DNA of 40,546 bases from CAZDKK01 sp964506245 (GCA_964506245.1 CAZDKK010000045.1:1-40546), one strand, 5' to 3'; positions 19,105-28,175 are shown, counted from the stretch's first letter. Made by a program: numbers and translations. The notes: generated by a model not told the origin, from the letters alone.

Positions 19105-20210
19105 GCCCTGACGAGCGCCCCTTTCAACGTCTCGGTGACGTGGCGAATCTGCTCCTCGGTCATCTCGGGGAAGATCGGCAACGACACACAGCGCTCGGCC
19201 AGCGCCTCGGTCACCGGGAAGGTGCCGCGCCTCACGCCCAGGTAGGCATACGCCGGTTGCAGGTGCAGCGGGATGGGATAGTGCTGCTGCGCCAGGACGC
19301 CGTGCTCCCGCAGGTACTCCGTCACACCGTCACGGTTGGGCGTCTGAATCACATACAGGTGGAAGACGTGCTCGCAGCCGGGAGCCGTGCGCGGGAGGAC
19401 GAGCTCATCGACGTCCCGCAACAGCTCGCTGTACCGGGCGGCAATCTGGCGACGCCGCGCGTTCCAGGCGTCGAGGTGGGCGAGCTTCACGCGCAGCACG
19501 GCGGCCTGAATGCTGTCCAACCGGTAGTTGAACCCCTCGAACTCGTGCTTGTAGCGCAGGGACCGGCCGTGGTTCGCCAGCGAGGCGAGGCGTTCAGCCG
19601 TGGCTGCATCCGCCAGGGTCACGGCTCCCGCGTCGCCATAGGCCCCGAGGTTCTTGCCCGGGTAGAAGCTGAACGTGGCCACCGGGGCGATGCCGCCCAC
19701 CCGGCGGCCGCGGTGGCGCGCTCCGTGGGACTGGGCCGCGTCCTCGATGACCGCCAGCCCTCGCGCGGCCGAGATGCGCAGGATCTCGTCCATGGGCGCT
19801 GGGTGACCGTAGAGATGGACCGGGATCACGACGCGCGTGCGGGGGCCGATGGCTGCCTCGAGCGCGGCGGGGTCCATGCAGTAGGTGACCGGGTCAATCT
19901 CGACGAAGCGCACCGTGGCGCCACAGAGCTTGGCCACCTCCGCCGTGGCGATGAAGGTGTAGGAGACCGTCAGCACCTCCTCCCCCGGCTGGATGCCGGC
20001 CGCGCACAGGGCCAGGTGAAGCGCCGCGGTGCCCGACGCCGCGCCGACGCAGTGGCGGGCCTCGCAATAGGCGGCGAAGGCCCGCTCGAAATCGCTCACC
20101 TGCGGGCCCCCGATGAAGGCGGTGCTGTCGATGACGCCCTGGATGGCCTGGTCGATCTCGGTCTTGATGTTGGTGTACTGGGCCTTCAGATCGATCATCG
20201 GGATGACCAT
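19101..20210 (-). CDS. DegT/DnrJ/EryC1-type PLP-dependent sugar aminotransferase
   Basis: A 369-residue aminotransferase that makes amino sugars on nucleotide carriers. ATG 20210 follows GGAGGAG at good spacing and gives the standard family start VIPMIDLKAQY. Visible blocks are SGTAALHLALCAAG (59-72), DEV-type GEEVLTVSYTFIATA (76-90), VIEDAAQSHGA (154-164, D157 and Q160) and the PLP-lysine block SFYPGKNLGAYGDAGA (181-196, K186). The sequence resembles WbpE-type enzymes of acetamido-sugar pathways, which fits the nearby UDP-GlcNAc 2-epimerase, but the substrate is inferred. It is first in a two-gene operon with the SpoU methyltransferase. A promoter lies at 20310-20338. Confidence 0.93.
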   Translation of the reverse strand: MVIPMIDLKAQYTNIKTEIDQAIQGVIDSTAFIGGPQVSDFERAFAAYCEARHCVGAASGTAALHLALCAAGIQPGEEVLTVSYTFIATAEVAKLCGATVRFVEIDPVTYCMDPAALEAAIGPRTRVVIPVHLYGHPAPMDEILRISAARGLAVIEDAAQSHGARHRGRRVGGIAPVATFSFYPGKNLGAYGDAGAVTLADAATAERLASLANHGRSLRYKHEFEGFNYRLDSIQAAVLRVKLAHLDAWNARRRQIAARYSELLRDVDELVLPRTAPGCEHVFHLYVIQTPNRDGVTEYLREHGVLAQQHYPIPLHLQPAYAYLGVRRGTFPVTEALAERCVSLPIFPEMTEEQIRHVTETLKGALVRA

Positions 20211-20309
20211 GGCTGCTCCTCCGACTTGCCTGTGCCGGACCGGCCTCGCAGCGATCCGAGATCCCCGGGGCCCGCGCGGCAGGTGTCCTTCTGCGAACCG
20301 AATCGACCG

Positions 20310-20338
20310 AGTATAGGGACCCGGCGAGGCGGATACAA
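20310..20338 (-). promoter_or_regulatory. Promoter for the aminotransferase-methyltransferase operon
   Basis: On the minus strand TTGTAT (20338-20333), 17 bp, then TATACT (20315-20310). The -10 box matches five of six bases; the -35 box is moderate. The leader would be about 90 nt. Confidence 0.5.
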
Positions 20339-20428
20339 CTGGGGCATCGCCGTCGCGCCCACGCCTGCGCAACGGCCCCGCCGCCCGCGTCCGCCAGCGA
20401 TGCGCCCCGCGGTCCACAGCCGCGCACC

Positions 20429-20457
20429 TTGACTTGAGCGCGGCCGGTTGGTCTCAT
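20429..20457 (+). promoter_or_regulatory. Promoter for the YfhO-like gene
   Basis: TTGACT (20429-20434), 17 bp, then TCTCAT (20452-20457). It diverges from the aminotransferase promoter about 90 bp away. The leader would be about 60 nt. Confidence 0.5.
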
Positions 20458-20526
20458 CCGCGCGGTCGCGGGATCGAGGCGTACGCGCCGGGGGCCGTTG
20501 GCGAGGGGTGACCGGAGGAGGGAGCG

Positions 20527-23028
20527 ATGGGCGTCTTCTCAGGCCGATGGGTGCACGGGTTCGCGCTGGCGGTCCTCCTGGTGCTGCCCCTGATCTTCTT
20601 CTGGCAGATGATCGTCGAGGGCCAGGAGCCGCCCGCGCCCGATACCCAGGCTTGGCGGCCCCTCGGCAAGTGGCGGGAAGATGCCGAGGCGGCCCACGGC
20701 GGGCTGCCCCTGTGGTGTCCGGCGATCTTCTCGGGGATGCCGGCGCAGGGCAGCTTCATCGCCGCCCCCTCGGCGCCGCTGGACCTGATGCGCCAGCTGC
20801 GCGAGGCGGTCGGCAACGGCGTGGGGCTCACGCTCTACCTGCACCTGATCGTGGGCAGCTTGGCGCTCTACCTGTGGCTGATCCGCATGGGCCGGTCGCC
20901 ACTGGCCGCCGCGGGCGGGACGCTGGTCTTCACGCTGACCCCCTACTTGCTGGGGATGCTCGCTGCCGGCCACAACACCAAGATCCGTGCCTTCTTCATG
21001 GTGCCGCTCGTCTTCCTCGCCCTCGAGACCCTGCTCAGCCGCCGCACGCTGGCCGCGGCCGTCTTCCTGGGTCTGGCACTGGCCTACCAGCTCTGGTGCA
21101 ACCATCCGCAGATCACCTACTACACGGTTCTGCTCGCCGGCCTCTATGCCCTGGGCGTGCTTCTGCTGGAGCGGCCGGAGCGGTGGCGGGGCCGCGGCCT
21201 CACCTGGGGCCTGCTGGCCGCGCTTCTGGCGATTGTGATTGCCGGGGGGCTGATCCTCGAACCCTATGCCTCGGTGCTCGAGTATTCGCCCCACTCGATC
21301 CGCGGAGCCACGAGCGCGCTGCGGGAGGCGGGCGACGCCGCGGGCGGCGCGGGCTGGGACTACGCGACGGCCTGGTCCTACCCGCCCGGTGAGCTGATCT
21401 GCTTCCTGTTCCCCGCCTGGTTCGGGCTCGAGGGCCAGACCTACTGGGGGACCCTCCCCATGACCCAGTCGACGCACTACCTGGGCGTCACCGTCCTGCT
21501 GGTGGCCCTGTTCGGCGCCGCGCTCACGGCGGGTCGCCGCCGCTGGGTCCTGCTGGGGCTGAGCCTCTTCGTGCTGCTGGTCGGCTTCGGCCGCCACCTG
21601 CCGCTGCTCTACCGGCCGATGTACCTCCTGTTGCCGATGTTCAAGAGTTTCCGCGTGCCGTCGATGATCTACGCGCTGCTGCCGATCCCGGCTGCTCTGC
21701 TCGTCGCCCGAGGGCTGGACGCCGTGCGCGGCGACGAGGTCTGGGGGGGGCCGGCGCCAAGGGGTCGCAAGGGTGAGGTGCTGCGCGCCCGGGGCCTGGT
21801 CGGCCATTGGGGCATCGTCACGCTCGCCCTGGTCGGCCTGCTCGTGCTCTGGCTGGCTGCGGGCGGCGCGATCGCCGACGGGATGCGCCGCGCCGGCTCG
21901 TTCGTGAAGGCCGAGGAAGTGGCGGGCCTGCGGCCCGAGCAGCTGCAGGCGCTGCGCAGCATGTCGATCACCCAGCTGCGGTCGGGTGGCGCCGCGCTGA
22001 TCGTGCAGCGCATGGGGATGCTGCGCGCGTCGGTGACCGCGGGGCTCCTCCTCCTCGCGCTGAGCGCGGTCGTGCTCGAGGCCCGCCGCCGGCGCTGGCT
22101 GCCCGCGCAGGCGGCAGCCCTGCTGGTGTGCGGCGTCCTGGTGGCCGATCTGTGGGTCGTCGACCGCAAGTTCTACCAGCCCGTGCCCGCCTCGCGCGGC
22201 AAGGTGCTGCTCCAGCCTGACGAGCTGACGCGCTTCCTCGAGCAGCAGCCCCGGCCCTTCCGGGTCGCACCCCTGCGCCGCAGCGGCGAGGCGGCGGCGC
22301 GCGAATTCGCTTCCAACCGCTATGCGGCCTTCGGGCTCGAGACCGTCGGCGGCTACCAGCCCGCGAAGCTCCAGATCTACGACGACGTGCTGCGCAGCGG
22401 TGCGATCGACCAGCTCCCCGTGCTGTCGATGCTGAACGCCGTGTTCCTGATCAGCGACCAGGAGCTGGAGGGTCAGGCCTTCCCGCTGGCCGCGCGCCCG
22501 CGGGTGCTGGGCGGCCAGCAGCTCTATGTCTACCGGAACCCCCTCGGGGAGCGGCGAGCCTGGTTTGTTCCCACGGCGCGCGCCCTGCCCGATGGCCGCG
22601 CGGTGCTCGCGGCGCTCCAGGAACCCACCTTCGAGCCGGGCGCTGTCGCCTATCTGACGAGCGCCGATGCCGCGGGCCTTCCGCCCGCCCTCTCGGCGGG
22701 GGAGGTGCTCGACCTGGCCGTGGACCCGGGGCGGATCGAGGCCCGTGTGCGCGTGGCTGGGCCCGAACCGGGCCTGCTCGTCCTCAGCGAGATCTTCTAC
22801 GCCCCCGGCTGGCGCCTGCGCGTCGACGACCAGCCACAGCCCATCCGGCGGGTGAACCACGTCCTGCGCGCTGCGGTGGTGCCGCCGGGCGAGCACCTCG
22901 TGCGCATGGAGGCGGTCTCGCGCGCCCGAGCTGCCGGTCGGCTCGTGAGTCGCGTGGCCAGCGTGGCGGCGCTGGGGCTGCTCGGATTCGCGTGGTTCCG
23001 CGGTCGGCGCGCTACGGCGCGGGCGTGA
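20527..23028 (+). CDS. YfhO-family multi-spanning membrane protein (putative glycosyltransferase)
   Basis: An 833-residue inner-membrane protein; ATG 20527 follows GGAGGGAGC. The first 500 residues hold about a dozen hydrophobic helices (FALAVLLVLPLIFFW at residue 11 onward, LYLHLIVGSLALYLWLI, VFLGLALAYQLW and others). There is a family-type loop with the luminal motif around AGHNTKIRAFFMVPL and a late soluble domain. The C-terminal block IFYAPGWRLRVDDQPQPIRR with VVPPGEHLVRMEAV is the signature of YfhO-type proteins, and one last helix ends the protein. YfhO in Gram-positives is needed for glycosylation of lipoteichoic acid, so a GT-C-like role in surface glycan assembly is plausible. The 3' end overlaps the epimerase gene by 17 bp. 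Confidence 0.88.
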   Translation: MGVFSGRWVHGFALAVLLVLPLIFFWQMIVEGQEPPAPDTQAWRPLGKWREDAEAAHGGLPLWCPAIFSGMPAQGSFIAAPSAPLDLMRQLREAVGNGVGLTLYLHLIVGSLALYLWLIRMGRSPLAAAGGTLVFTLTPYLLGMLAAGHNTKIRAFFMVPLVFLALETLLSRRTLAAAVFLGLALAYQLWCNHPQITYYTVLLAGLYALGVLLLERPERWRGRGLTWGLLAALLAIVIAGGLILEPYASVLEYSPHSIRGATSALREAGDAAGGAGWDYATAWSYPPGELICFLFPAWFGLEGQTYWGTLPMTQSTHYLGVTVLLVALFGAALTAGRRRWVLLGLSLFVLLVGFGRHLPLLYRPMYLLLPMFKSFRVPSMIYALLPIPAALLVARGLDAVRGDEVWGGPAPRGRKGEVLRARGLVGHWGIVTLALVGLLVLWLAAGGAIADGMRRAGSFVKAEEVAGLRPEQLQALRSMSITQLRSGGAALIVQRMGMLRASVTAGLLLLALSAVVLEARRRRWLPAQAAALLVCGVLVADLWVVDRKFYQPVPASRGKVLLQPDELTRFLEQQPRPFRVAPLRRSGEAAAREFASNRYAAFGLETVGGYQPAKLQIYDDVLRSGAIDQLPVLSMLNAVFLISDQELEGQAFPLAARPRVLGGQQLYVYRNPLGERRAWFVPTARALPDGRAVLAALQEPTFEPGAVAYLTSADAAGLPPALSAGEVLDLAVDPGRIEARVRVAGPEPGLLVLSEIFYAPGWRLRVDDQPQPIRRVNHVLRAAVVPPGEHLVRMEAVSRARAAGRLVSRVASVAALGLLGFAWFRGRRATARA

Positions 23029-24169
23029 TGAGCCCGCCCGCGGCGAGGGATTCGAGCACGCGCACGATCCTCTCGGCCGTGTGCCCATCCCAGAGCGGCG
23101 GCGGGGGCGGAGCCGGCGCGGGTGGCGCCTCGAGGAGGCGAACCGCAGCGGCCACGGCGCCCCGCGCATCGAGCGGCACGAGCCGGTTCGTGCCGGCGGT
23201 CATCGTGATGGGCCGCTCGGTGTTGGGCCGCAGGGTGAGGCAGGGCACGCCGAGCACGGTCGTCTCTTCCTGCACGCCCCCCGAGTCGGTCAGCACAAAG
23301 CGGGTGGTGCGCAGCAGGTCCACGAACTCGAGGTAGCGCATCGGCTCGACCAGGTGCAGCCCCGCGCAACCCCGCAGCTGGGATGCGAGACCGAGCTCCT
23401 CCGCCCGCCGCGCCGTGCGCGGGTGGATCGGGAAGACGACCGGCAGGCGGCCCGTCAGATCTCGCAGGATGGCGACCACCCGCGCAAGCCCGCCGGCATC
23501 GTCGACGTTCGTGGGGCGGTGGATCGTCACGACCGCGTAGCCCTGCGGGGCCAGACCGAGGCGAGCGGCCGTGCGCCGCTCGGTCGCGAGCGGAAGCGAG
23601 GCGAGCAGCGTGTCGATCATGACGTTGCCGACGAAGTGGATCCGCTCCGGTGCGACCCCCTCCCGGCGGAGGTTCTCATCGGCGTCGCGGCAGCTCGTGA
23701 AGAGAAGCTGCGCGAGTGCGTCGGTCACGAGCCGGTTGATCTCCTCGGGCATGCTGCGGTCGAAGCTCCGGAGGCCCGCCTCGACATGGGCGATCGGCGT
23801 CTGGCCCTTGGCGGCCACGAGCGAGCAGGCGAGCGTGGAGTTGACATCCCCGACCACCAGCACCAGGTCCGGACGCTCTTCGGCCAGCACGCGCTCATAG
23901 CTCTCCATGATCCGCGCCGTCTGCACCGCGTGCGTGCCCGAGCGCACGTCCAGGTAGCGGTCGGGCTCCGGCAGGGCCAGGTCCTCGAAGAAGTGCCGGT
24001 TCATCTGATCGTCGTAGTGCTGGCCCGTGTGGATGAGCCGCGTGCGGAGACGCCGCGCCGTGCGGGCTGCCCGCACGATGGGCGCGATCTTCACGAAATT
24101 CGGCCGCGCGCCGACGATGCAGTGCACCAGCAACGCATCGCCGCCGTCCCTGGACCCCGGAGACGTCAT
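23012..24169 (-). CDS. wecB: UDP-N-acetylglucosamine 2-epimerase (non-hydrolysing)
   Basis: A 385-residue enzyme that interconverts UDP-GlcNAc and UDP-ManNAc, the entry point to ManNAc-based surface glycans. ATG 24169 was chosen because it overlaps the HIT stop (ATGA at 24166-24169) and precedes the conserved strand VHCIVGARPNFVKIAP (15-30). Other blocks are HTGQHYDDQMNRHFF (47-61), VGDVNSTLA, HVEAGLRSFDRSMPEEINR, TIHRPTNVD, PIHPRT and TDSGGVQEE. The family length is about 375, so the gene is complete. The C-terminal region has a Pro/Ala-rich linker (APPAPAPPPPPLWDG). The sugar pathway fits the DegT aminotransferase, YfhO-like protein and galE in this window. Confidence 0.95.
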   Translation of the reverse strand: MTSPGSRDGGDALLVHCIVGARPNFVKIAPIVRAARTARRLRTRLIHTGQHYDDQMNRHFFEDLALPEPDRYLDVRSGTHAVQTARIMESYERVLAEERPDLVLVVGDVNSTLACSLVAAKGQTPIAHVEAGLRSFDRSMPEEINRLVTDALAQLLFTSCRDADENLRREGVAPERIHFVGNVMIDTLLASLPLATERRTAARLGLAPQGYAVVTIHRPTNVDDAGGLARVVAILRDLTGRLPVVFPIHPRTARRAEELGLASQLRGCAGLHLVEPMRYLEFVDLLRTTRFVLTDSGGVQEETTVLGVPCLTLRPNTERPITMTAGTNRLVPLDARGAVAAAVRLLEAPPAPAPPPPPLWDGHTAERIVRVLESLAAGGLITPAP

Positions 24170-24669
24170 GTGGGTTGCCCCCCGTCCCCCAGCTCTTCGA
24201 GCGCGGCCTGCAGGCGCGCTCGGGACTGGGCCAGCGACTCGGGCGCCGCGGCCGCCTCGGCGCAGCGTTCCCACAGCGGGCTCTCGGGGCGGGCGACGAT
24301 GTGCAGATGGAGATGCTCAGGGACCCCCGCGCCGGCCGCCGCACCGAGGTTCGCGCCGACGTGTACCGCGCGGCAGCCGTAGCTCCGCCGCAGCAACCGC
24401 TCCGCGAGCTGGGCCAGGTGCAGCAGCTCGACCAGCTCGTCCTGGGGCAAGTCCTCGAGGCGAGGCGCGTGGCGGTAGGGCACCGCCATCATATGACCCG
24501 GCGTGTAGGGAAAGGCGTTGAGCATCAGGCAAGCGCGCCGCGCGCGGCGAAGGATCGACGGCTCCGCGTCCCGGCCGTTCGCGGCCAGCAGATCGCAGAA
24601 GAGACACCCCTGCGTGCTGCGCGCACCGAGCACGTAGGGGCGGCGCCAGGGCGTGTGGAGAATCTCCAT
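24166..24669 (-). CDS. HIT-family nucleotide hydrolase/phosphorylase
   Basis: A 167-residue histidine-triad protein acting on nucleotide phosphates. The triad is EHLHLHIVAR with H119, H121 and H123. It is preceded by family blocks GCLFCDLLAA (a CxxC that may bind zinc with later histidines), LMLNAFPYTPGHMMAVP (48-64) and HVGANLGAAAGAGVPE (103-118). The AGAG-x-x-EHLHLH pattern matches Ap4A-phosphorylase-like and actinobacterial HIT proteins more than Hint. It is upstream of the epimerase and coupled to it by a 4-bp overlap. Whether the pairing has a metabolic reason, such as removing nucleotide by-products, is not known. Confidence 0.92.
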   Translation of the reverse strand: MEILHTPWRRPYVLGARSTQGCLFCDLLAANGRDAEPSILRRARRACLMLNAFPYTPGHMMAVPYRHAPRLEDLPQDELVELLHLAQLAERLLRRSYGCRAVHVGANLGAAAGAGVPEHLHLHIVARPESPLWERCAEAAAAPESLAQSRARLQAALEELGDGGQPT

Positions 24670-24978
24670 GGGCTTCTCTCTTCACCCGCGTGGGCGGTTG
24701 CGAGCGTGAGGGCGGGACAACCCTCGGGCGCGACCGTCGAGGCAGCAGCCTAGTGGATCGATCGCGTGGCCGCAAGCAGCGCCGCGCGTGACGGGTCGCG
24801 CGTGACGGGTCGCGCGTGACGGGTCGCGCGTGCCGCGCCGCGCGTGCCGCGCCCGTTGTCGGTTGCAGCCGGTGTGGGGAGGGCGTAGAGAGGAAGGCGT
24901 GGCCCTGCGCGTGATGCACGTGCGGAGGCGCCGCGCCGGTGGGCGCATCGGCGGACGCAGAAGAAAGGTGCGCCAGGA
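24670..24978. other. Divergent intergenic region with a tandem repeat
   Basis: About 310 bases between the HIT and TPR genes. It holds five 14-bp tandem repeats (24783-24852) and no clear promoter: the best plus-strand candidate, TTGCAG with TAGAGA 17 bp later, is weak. No gene is seen in it. Confidence 0.5.
24783..24852. repeat. Five 14-bp tandem repeats
   Basis: Three exact copies of CGCGCGTGACGGGT (24783-24824) are followed by two copies of the related CGCGCGTGCCGCGC (24825-24852). They sit in the divergent region upstream of both the HIT and TPR genes. They could be a protein-binding array or a slippage product. Confidence 0.85.
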
Positions 24979-26880
24979 ATGCGCTGGCTGAGATGCACAC
25001 TGGTCGCGCTCGCGATGGTAGCGGGCTGCGCTGCGCGCGGCGAGGTACGCATCGAGCTGCCGGCGCTGCCCGCACCCGATCCGCCCCCGCGGGTCGCGGT
25101 GGCCGATGTCGAGCGCACCCTGCAGCCGGAGCGCGAGCTCGAGCCCGCGGACGGCGGCGCGCAGCTCGGTGCGCGCTACGAGATCGCACGGGCCTGGGTG
25201 GCGGAAGGGCGCGTGACCCAGGCCGAGTCGCTGCTCGCCGCGGAGGCGCCTGCCGACGCCGCGCACCCGCTTGCGCTCCCGTGGGCCTATGCGCTGGCCT
25301 GGACTCGGTACGCGCTCGAGCGCTACCCGGAGGCGATCGAGGCGCTTGCGCCCTTTGATGGATTTGCCCACGCCGACAGCCTCACGCGCGCGGCGCTCTC
25401 GTTGCTGGGCGACTGCGGCTATCAGCTCGGTCGGGCCCGCGAGGCCGAGCAGGCCTACGTCCGCGCAGCCGCGCTGCTCCCGGACCCACCCGAAAGCCTG
25501 CTGCGCCGCCAGGCGCTCGTGGCCCTCGCGGCCCGGTCCTGGGAAACAGCAGCGGGGCTGCTGGGCGACCTCGTGCTGCGCTTCCCCGACACCGCGCATG
25601 GGGCCGAGTACAACTACTGGAGGGCGGAAGCCTTCCGCCGGCTGGGGCGCCTGGCCGAGGCCCGGCGCCACTACCGGCGGGCCTACATGCTGGGGGCCGA
25701 CCCAGCGGCCTGCTCAGCCGGTCTGGGCTGGTGCGACATCCGGGAGGAGCGCTGGACCGACGCGCTGGCGCGCTACGAGTACGCGCTCGCCAGCTGCAGC
25801 GGGTGTCCCTTCCTCGCCGAGCTGTGGCGACGCCACGGCGACTGCCTCCTGCAGCTGGGCCGAACCGGGGATGCGGAGGAGTCCTTTGCCCGCGCAGCGG
25901 CTGAGTCGCTGGCCCTCCTCGGCGGCCAGGGGCAGCTCCAACCGGGTTGGTCGCTCTTGCGGCACGAGGACTGGGCGGGGGCGCGCGCGGCGTTCGCGCA
26001 GGTCCGCCGCCGCGAGGGCCGCACGGCGACCGCGCGAGCGGCCCTCTACTGGGAATCGGTCGCGGCCTTTCGCCAGGGGCTATACGAAGCGGCCGCCGCC
26101 GGCTTCCGCGATGTGCTCTTCGATCGCAGCGCGGCCGATTCCCTGCGGGCCCGGGCCCAACTCGGCCTGGGCGACTGCCGCATGCGTCTGGGTGATCTGG
26201 GGGGGGCGGCCGAGTGGTATCGCGGGGTGCTGGTGAGCGTCGATGCAGCCCGGGAGGTGGTGCGCGACGCGCTCGCCTCGCTGTTCGAGTGCCAGGCGGG
26301 TCTGGAAGCGTGGGATCAGGCCGCCGCGCTGCTCTCGGATCTGGAGCAGCGGTTCCCCGAGGTCCGGGATCTGGCCGAGCGGCACCTGCGCGTGGCCGAT
26401 GGGCAATGGCGGGCCAGGCGGTGGGCAGCCGCGCTCGCAGCGTACGGGGAGTTCCTCGCCCGCGCTCCCGCTCAGGATCCGCGACGGCTGACCGTCGACT
26501 TTCGCATCGGGCGCTGTCACGAGGAGCTGGGCGAGTTGGAGGTGGCCTTGACTGCCTTCGGAGCGCTGGGCGACAGCACGGCGTGCCGGCAGCGCGCCGA
26601 GGCGCTCCTGAGGGTCGGGGCGCTGCAGCTGGCGCTCGGGAGGCCCCAGGCGGCGCTCGCTGCGCTCGAGCGGCGTCTGGCGCTCGGGCTGGACCCTGCA
26701 CAGACCGCGCTCACGCGCGCCCGTCTGGCGGAGAGCTACGAGCGACTCGGCGAGCGCCAAGCCGCGCGCAACGAGTGGGAGAAGGTGGCCGGCGCTGGGA
26801 TGGGTGCCTCCGATTCGCTGCGCGCGGTGGCGCGGCGGCGATTACAGGCACTGGCGGAGCGCGCGCGCGACCGCGAATGA
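24979..26880 (+). CDS. TPR-repeat outer-membrane lipoprotein
   Basis: A 633-residue lipoprotein. ATG 24979 opens MRWLRCTLVALAMVAGC, a clean lipobox (VAGC) with lipidation at Cys17. The residue after Cys is Ala rather than Asp, which in proteobacterial rules predicts the outer membrane. From about residue 60 the protein is almost entirely TPR-like helices: AEAFRRLGRLAEARRHYRRA, WRRHGDCLLQLGRTGDAEESF, LGLGDCRMRLGDLGGAAEWY and ESYERLGERQAARNEWEKVA are clear units. It resembles YbgF/CpoB or BamD-like scaffolds but is longer, so it is probably a protein-protein scaffold at the periplasmic face. It stands alone; the kinase gene starts about 210 bp downstream on the same strand. Confidence 0.88.
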   Translation: MRWLRCTLVALAMVAGCAARGEVRIELPALPAPDPPPRVAVADVERTLQPERELEPADGGAQLGARYEIARAWVAEGRVTQAESLLAAEAPADAAHPLALPWAYALAWTRYALERYPEAIEALAPFDGFAHADSLTRAALSLLGDCGYQLGRAREAEQAYVRAAALLPDPPESLLRRQALVALAARSWETAAGLLGDLVLRFPDTAHGAEYNYWRAEAFRRLGRLAEARRHYRRAYMLGADPAACSAGLGWCDIREERWTDALARYEYALASCSGCPFLAELWRRHGDCLLQLGRTGDAEESFARAAAESLALLGGQGQLQPGWSLLRHEDWAGARAAFAQVRRREGRTATARAALYWESVAAFRQGLYEAAAAGFRDVLFDRSAADSLRARAQLGLGDCRMRLGDLGGAAEWYRGVLVSVDAAREVVRDALASLFECQAGLEAWDQAAALLSDLEQRFPEVRDLAERHLRVADGQWRARRWAAALAAYGEFLARAPAQDPRRLTVDFRIGRCHEELGELEVALTAFGALGDSTACRQRAEALLRVGALQLALGRPQAALAALERRLALGLDPAQTALTRARLAESYERLGERQAARNEWEKVAGAGMGASDSLRAVARRRLQALAERARDRE

Positions 26881-27092
26881 CATCCGCGCGAAGAGCGGCA
26901 TCGCGACCCACTGGTGCTGCGCCTTGACACGGACATCGGAATGACTCAAAAGAGGAACGCACGCACACGCTGCACGACGCTGCGCGTCGCGAGCATGCGC
27001 CAGCGACTCGTGGCCGGGGATCGGCCGCCGGTGATGTCAGAGATGGGCGCGGCGTTCGAGCAGCGGGCGTGCCCACGAAGGGGCGGGCAGGG

Positions 27093-28175
27093 ATGAGCAG
27101 AGCTGCTCCAGTGTGGAGTCTGGACGCGGAAGTCGCCCAGCAGTGCCTGACAGGGCTGGATGTCGGCTTGTTGCTCGTCGGCCGTGGCGGCGAGGTGCGC
27201 TACATCAACCCGCGCGCAGTGCAGATTCTCGAGATCAGCCCCGAGGACGCGCTCGAGCGGCCGGCGCACAGACTGCTGGGGCTGACCGACAGCGGACCGC
27301 TGGGGCCGAAGGGGCAGGTCTGGGAGAGCTTCTCGCTGCCGCCCACGCAGATCTTCGCGCAACGGGGGGAGAAGGAACTGACCCTCGAGTGCCGCGTGCT
27401 GCCGCTGGGACGCGACACGCGCGACTCGGGTCTGCTGCTGCTCGAGGACGTCTCGGAGTCGGCCGAAGAGCGGGAGTTCCAGCGCAACATCGACCGCTTC
27501 AGTTCGATCGGCAACATCTCCGCGGTCATGGCCCACGAGATCCGCAATCCCCTCACCGGGATCCGCACCACAATCCAGTTCGTTCAGACCAAGCTGCCGC
27601 CCGATTCGCCCCTCACCGAAGACCTCGAGGACGCGATCAAGGAGCTCGACCGCATCGAGCAGTTCACCAGCGACCTGCTGCAGTTCGCGCGGCCGAAGAT
27701 CTCCGAGCTGCGACCCACGAACATCAATGAGGTCATCGACAAGGTCCTCGACCACGTCGAGCACCGCTGCGACGAAGGGGGCGTACGGGTCAAGCGAGAA
27801 CTGGGCACGGACCTGCCCGAAATCCCCCTGGACAGCGACGCCGTGAGACAGGCGCTGCTCAACATCGTCCTGAACGCCCTGGATGCCATGCCGGAGGGCG
27901 GCGTCCTGCGGGTCAGCTCGTCTTCCCGGCGCTACCGCAGCCGCCGGGCGCTCGAGGTGGCGATTGCCGACACCGGCACGGGGATTCCCCCCGAGATCGT
28001 GGAGACGATCTTCGACCCCTTCTTCACGACCCGCAGCGGCGGGACCGGGCTGGGGCTCTCGATCACCTTGCAGATCGTCAAGGAGCACGGCGGGCGGATC
28101 TACGTGCGCGACCGGCCTCAAGGTGGAGCGATCTTCCGGCTGTCCTTCCCCGTTCCAGAGGAAGACGGTGAGTAG
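27093..28175 (+). CDS. NtrB-like PAS sensor histidine kinase
   Basis: A 360-residue cytoplasmic kinase without membrane segments. ATG 27093 was preferred over GTG 27069 because it follows AAGGGG at good spacing. Residues about 12-120 form a PAS domain (LDVGLLLVGRGGEVRYINPRA, LTLECRVLPLG, LLLLEDVSE). The HisKA block is SAVMAHEIRNPLTGIRTT with phospho-acceptor H148. The ATPase blocks are DSDAVRQALLNIVLNALDAM (N box), VAIADTGTGIP, FDPFFTTRSGGTGLGLSI and a C-terminal RLSFPV strand. This is the NtrB/AtoS class that partners with NtrC-type activators, and such an activator begins 15 bp downstream, so the two form an operon. The signal is unknown; the PAS pocket suggests a soluble ligand or redox cue. 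Confidence 0.95.
   Translation: MSRAAPVWSLDAEVAQQCLTGLDVGLLLVGRGGEVRYINPRAVQILEISPEDALERPAHRLLGLTDSGPLGPKGQVWESFSLPPTQIFAQRGEKELTLECRVLPLGRDTRDSGLLLLEDVSESAEEREFQRNIDRFSSIGNISAVMAHEIRNPLTGIRTTIQFVQTKLPPDSPLTEDLEDAIKELDRIEQFTSDLLQFARPKISELRPTNINEVIDKVLDHVEHRCDEGGVRVKRELGTDLPEIPLDSDAVRQALLNIVLNALDAMPEGGVLRVSSSSRRYRSRRALEVAIADTGTGIPPEIVETIFDPFFTTRSGGTGLGLSITLQIVKEHGGRIYVRDRPQGGAIFRLSFPVPEEDGE

Noticed and set aside
24783..24852. CRISPR array
   Set aside because: The 14-bp units abut one another with no spacers and there are no cas genes in the window.
26924..26952. TTGACA upstream of the kinase gene as a promoter
   Set aside because: The -35 box is perfect, but no acceptable -10 box lies 16-18 bp downstream (best is TCAAAA), so it was not listed.
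26881..27092. Short frame MTQKRNARTRC upstream of the kinase
   Set aside because: No SD and no family resemblance; treated as leader sequence.
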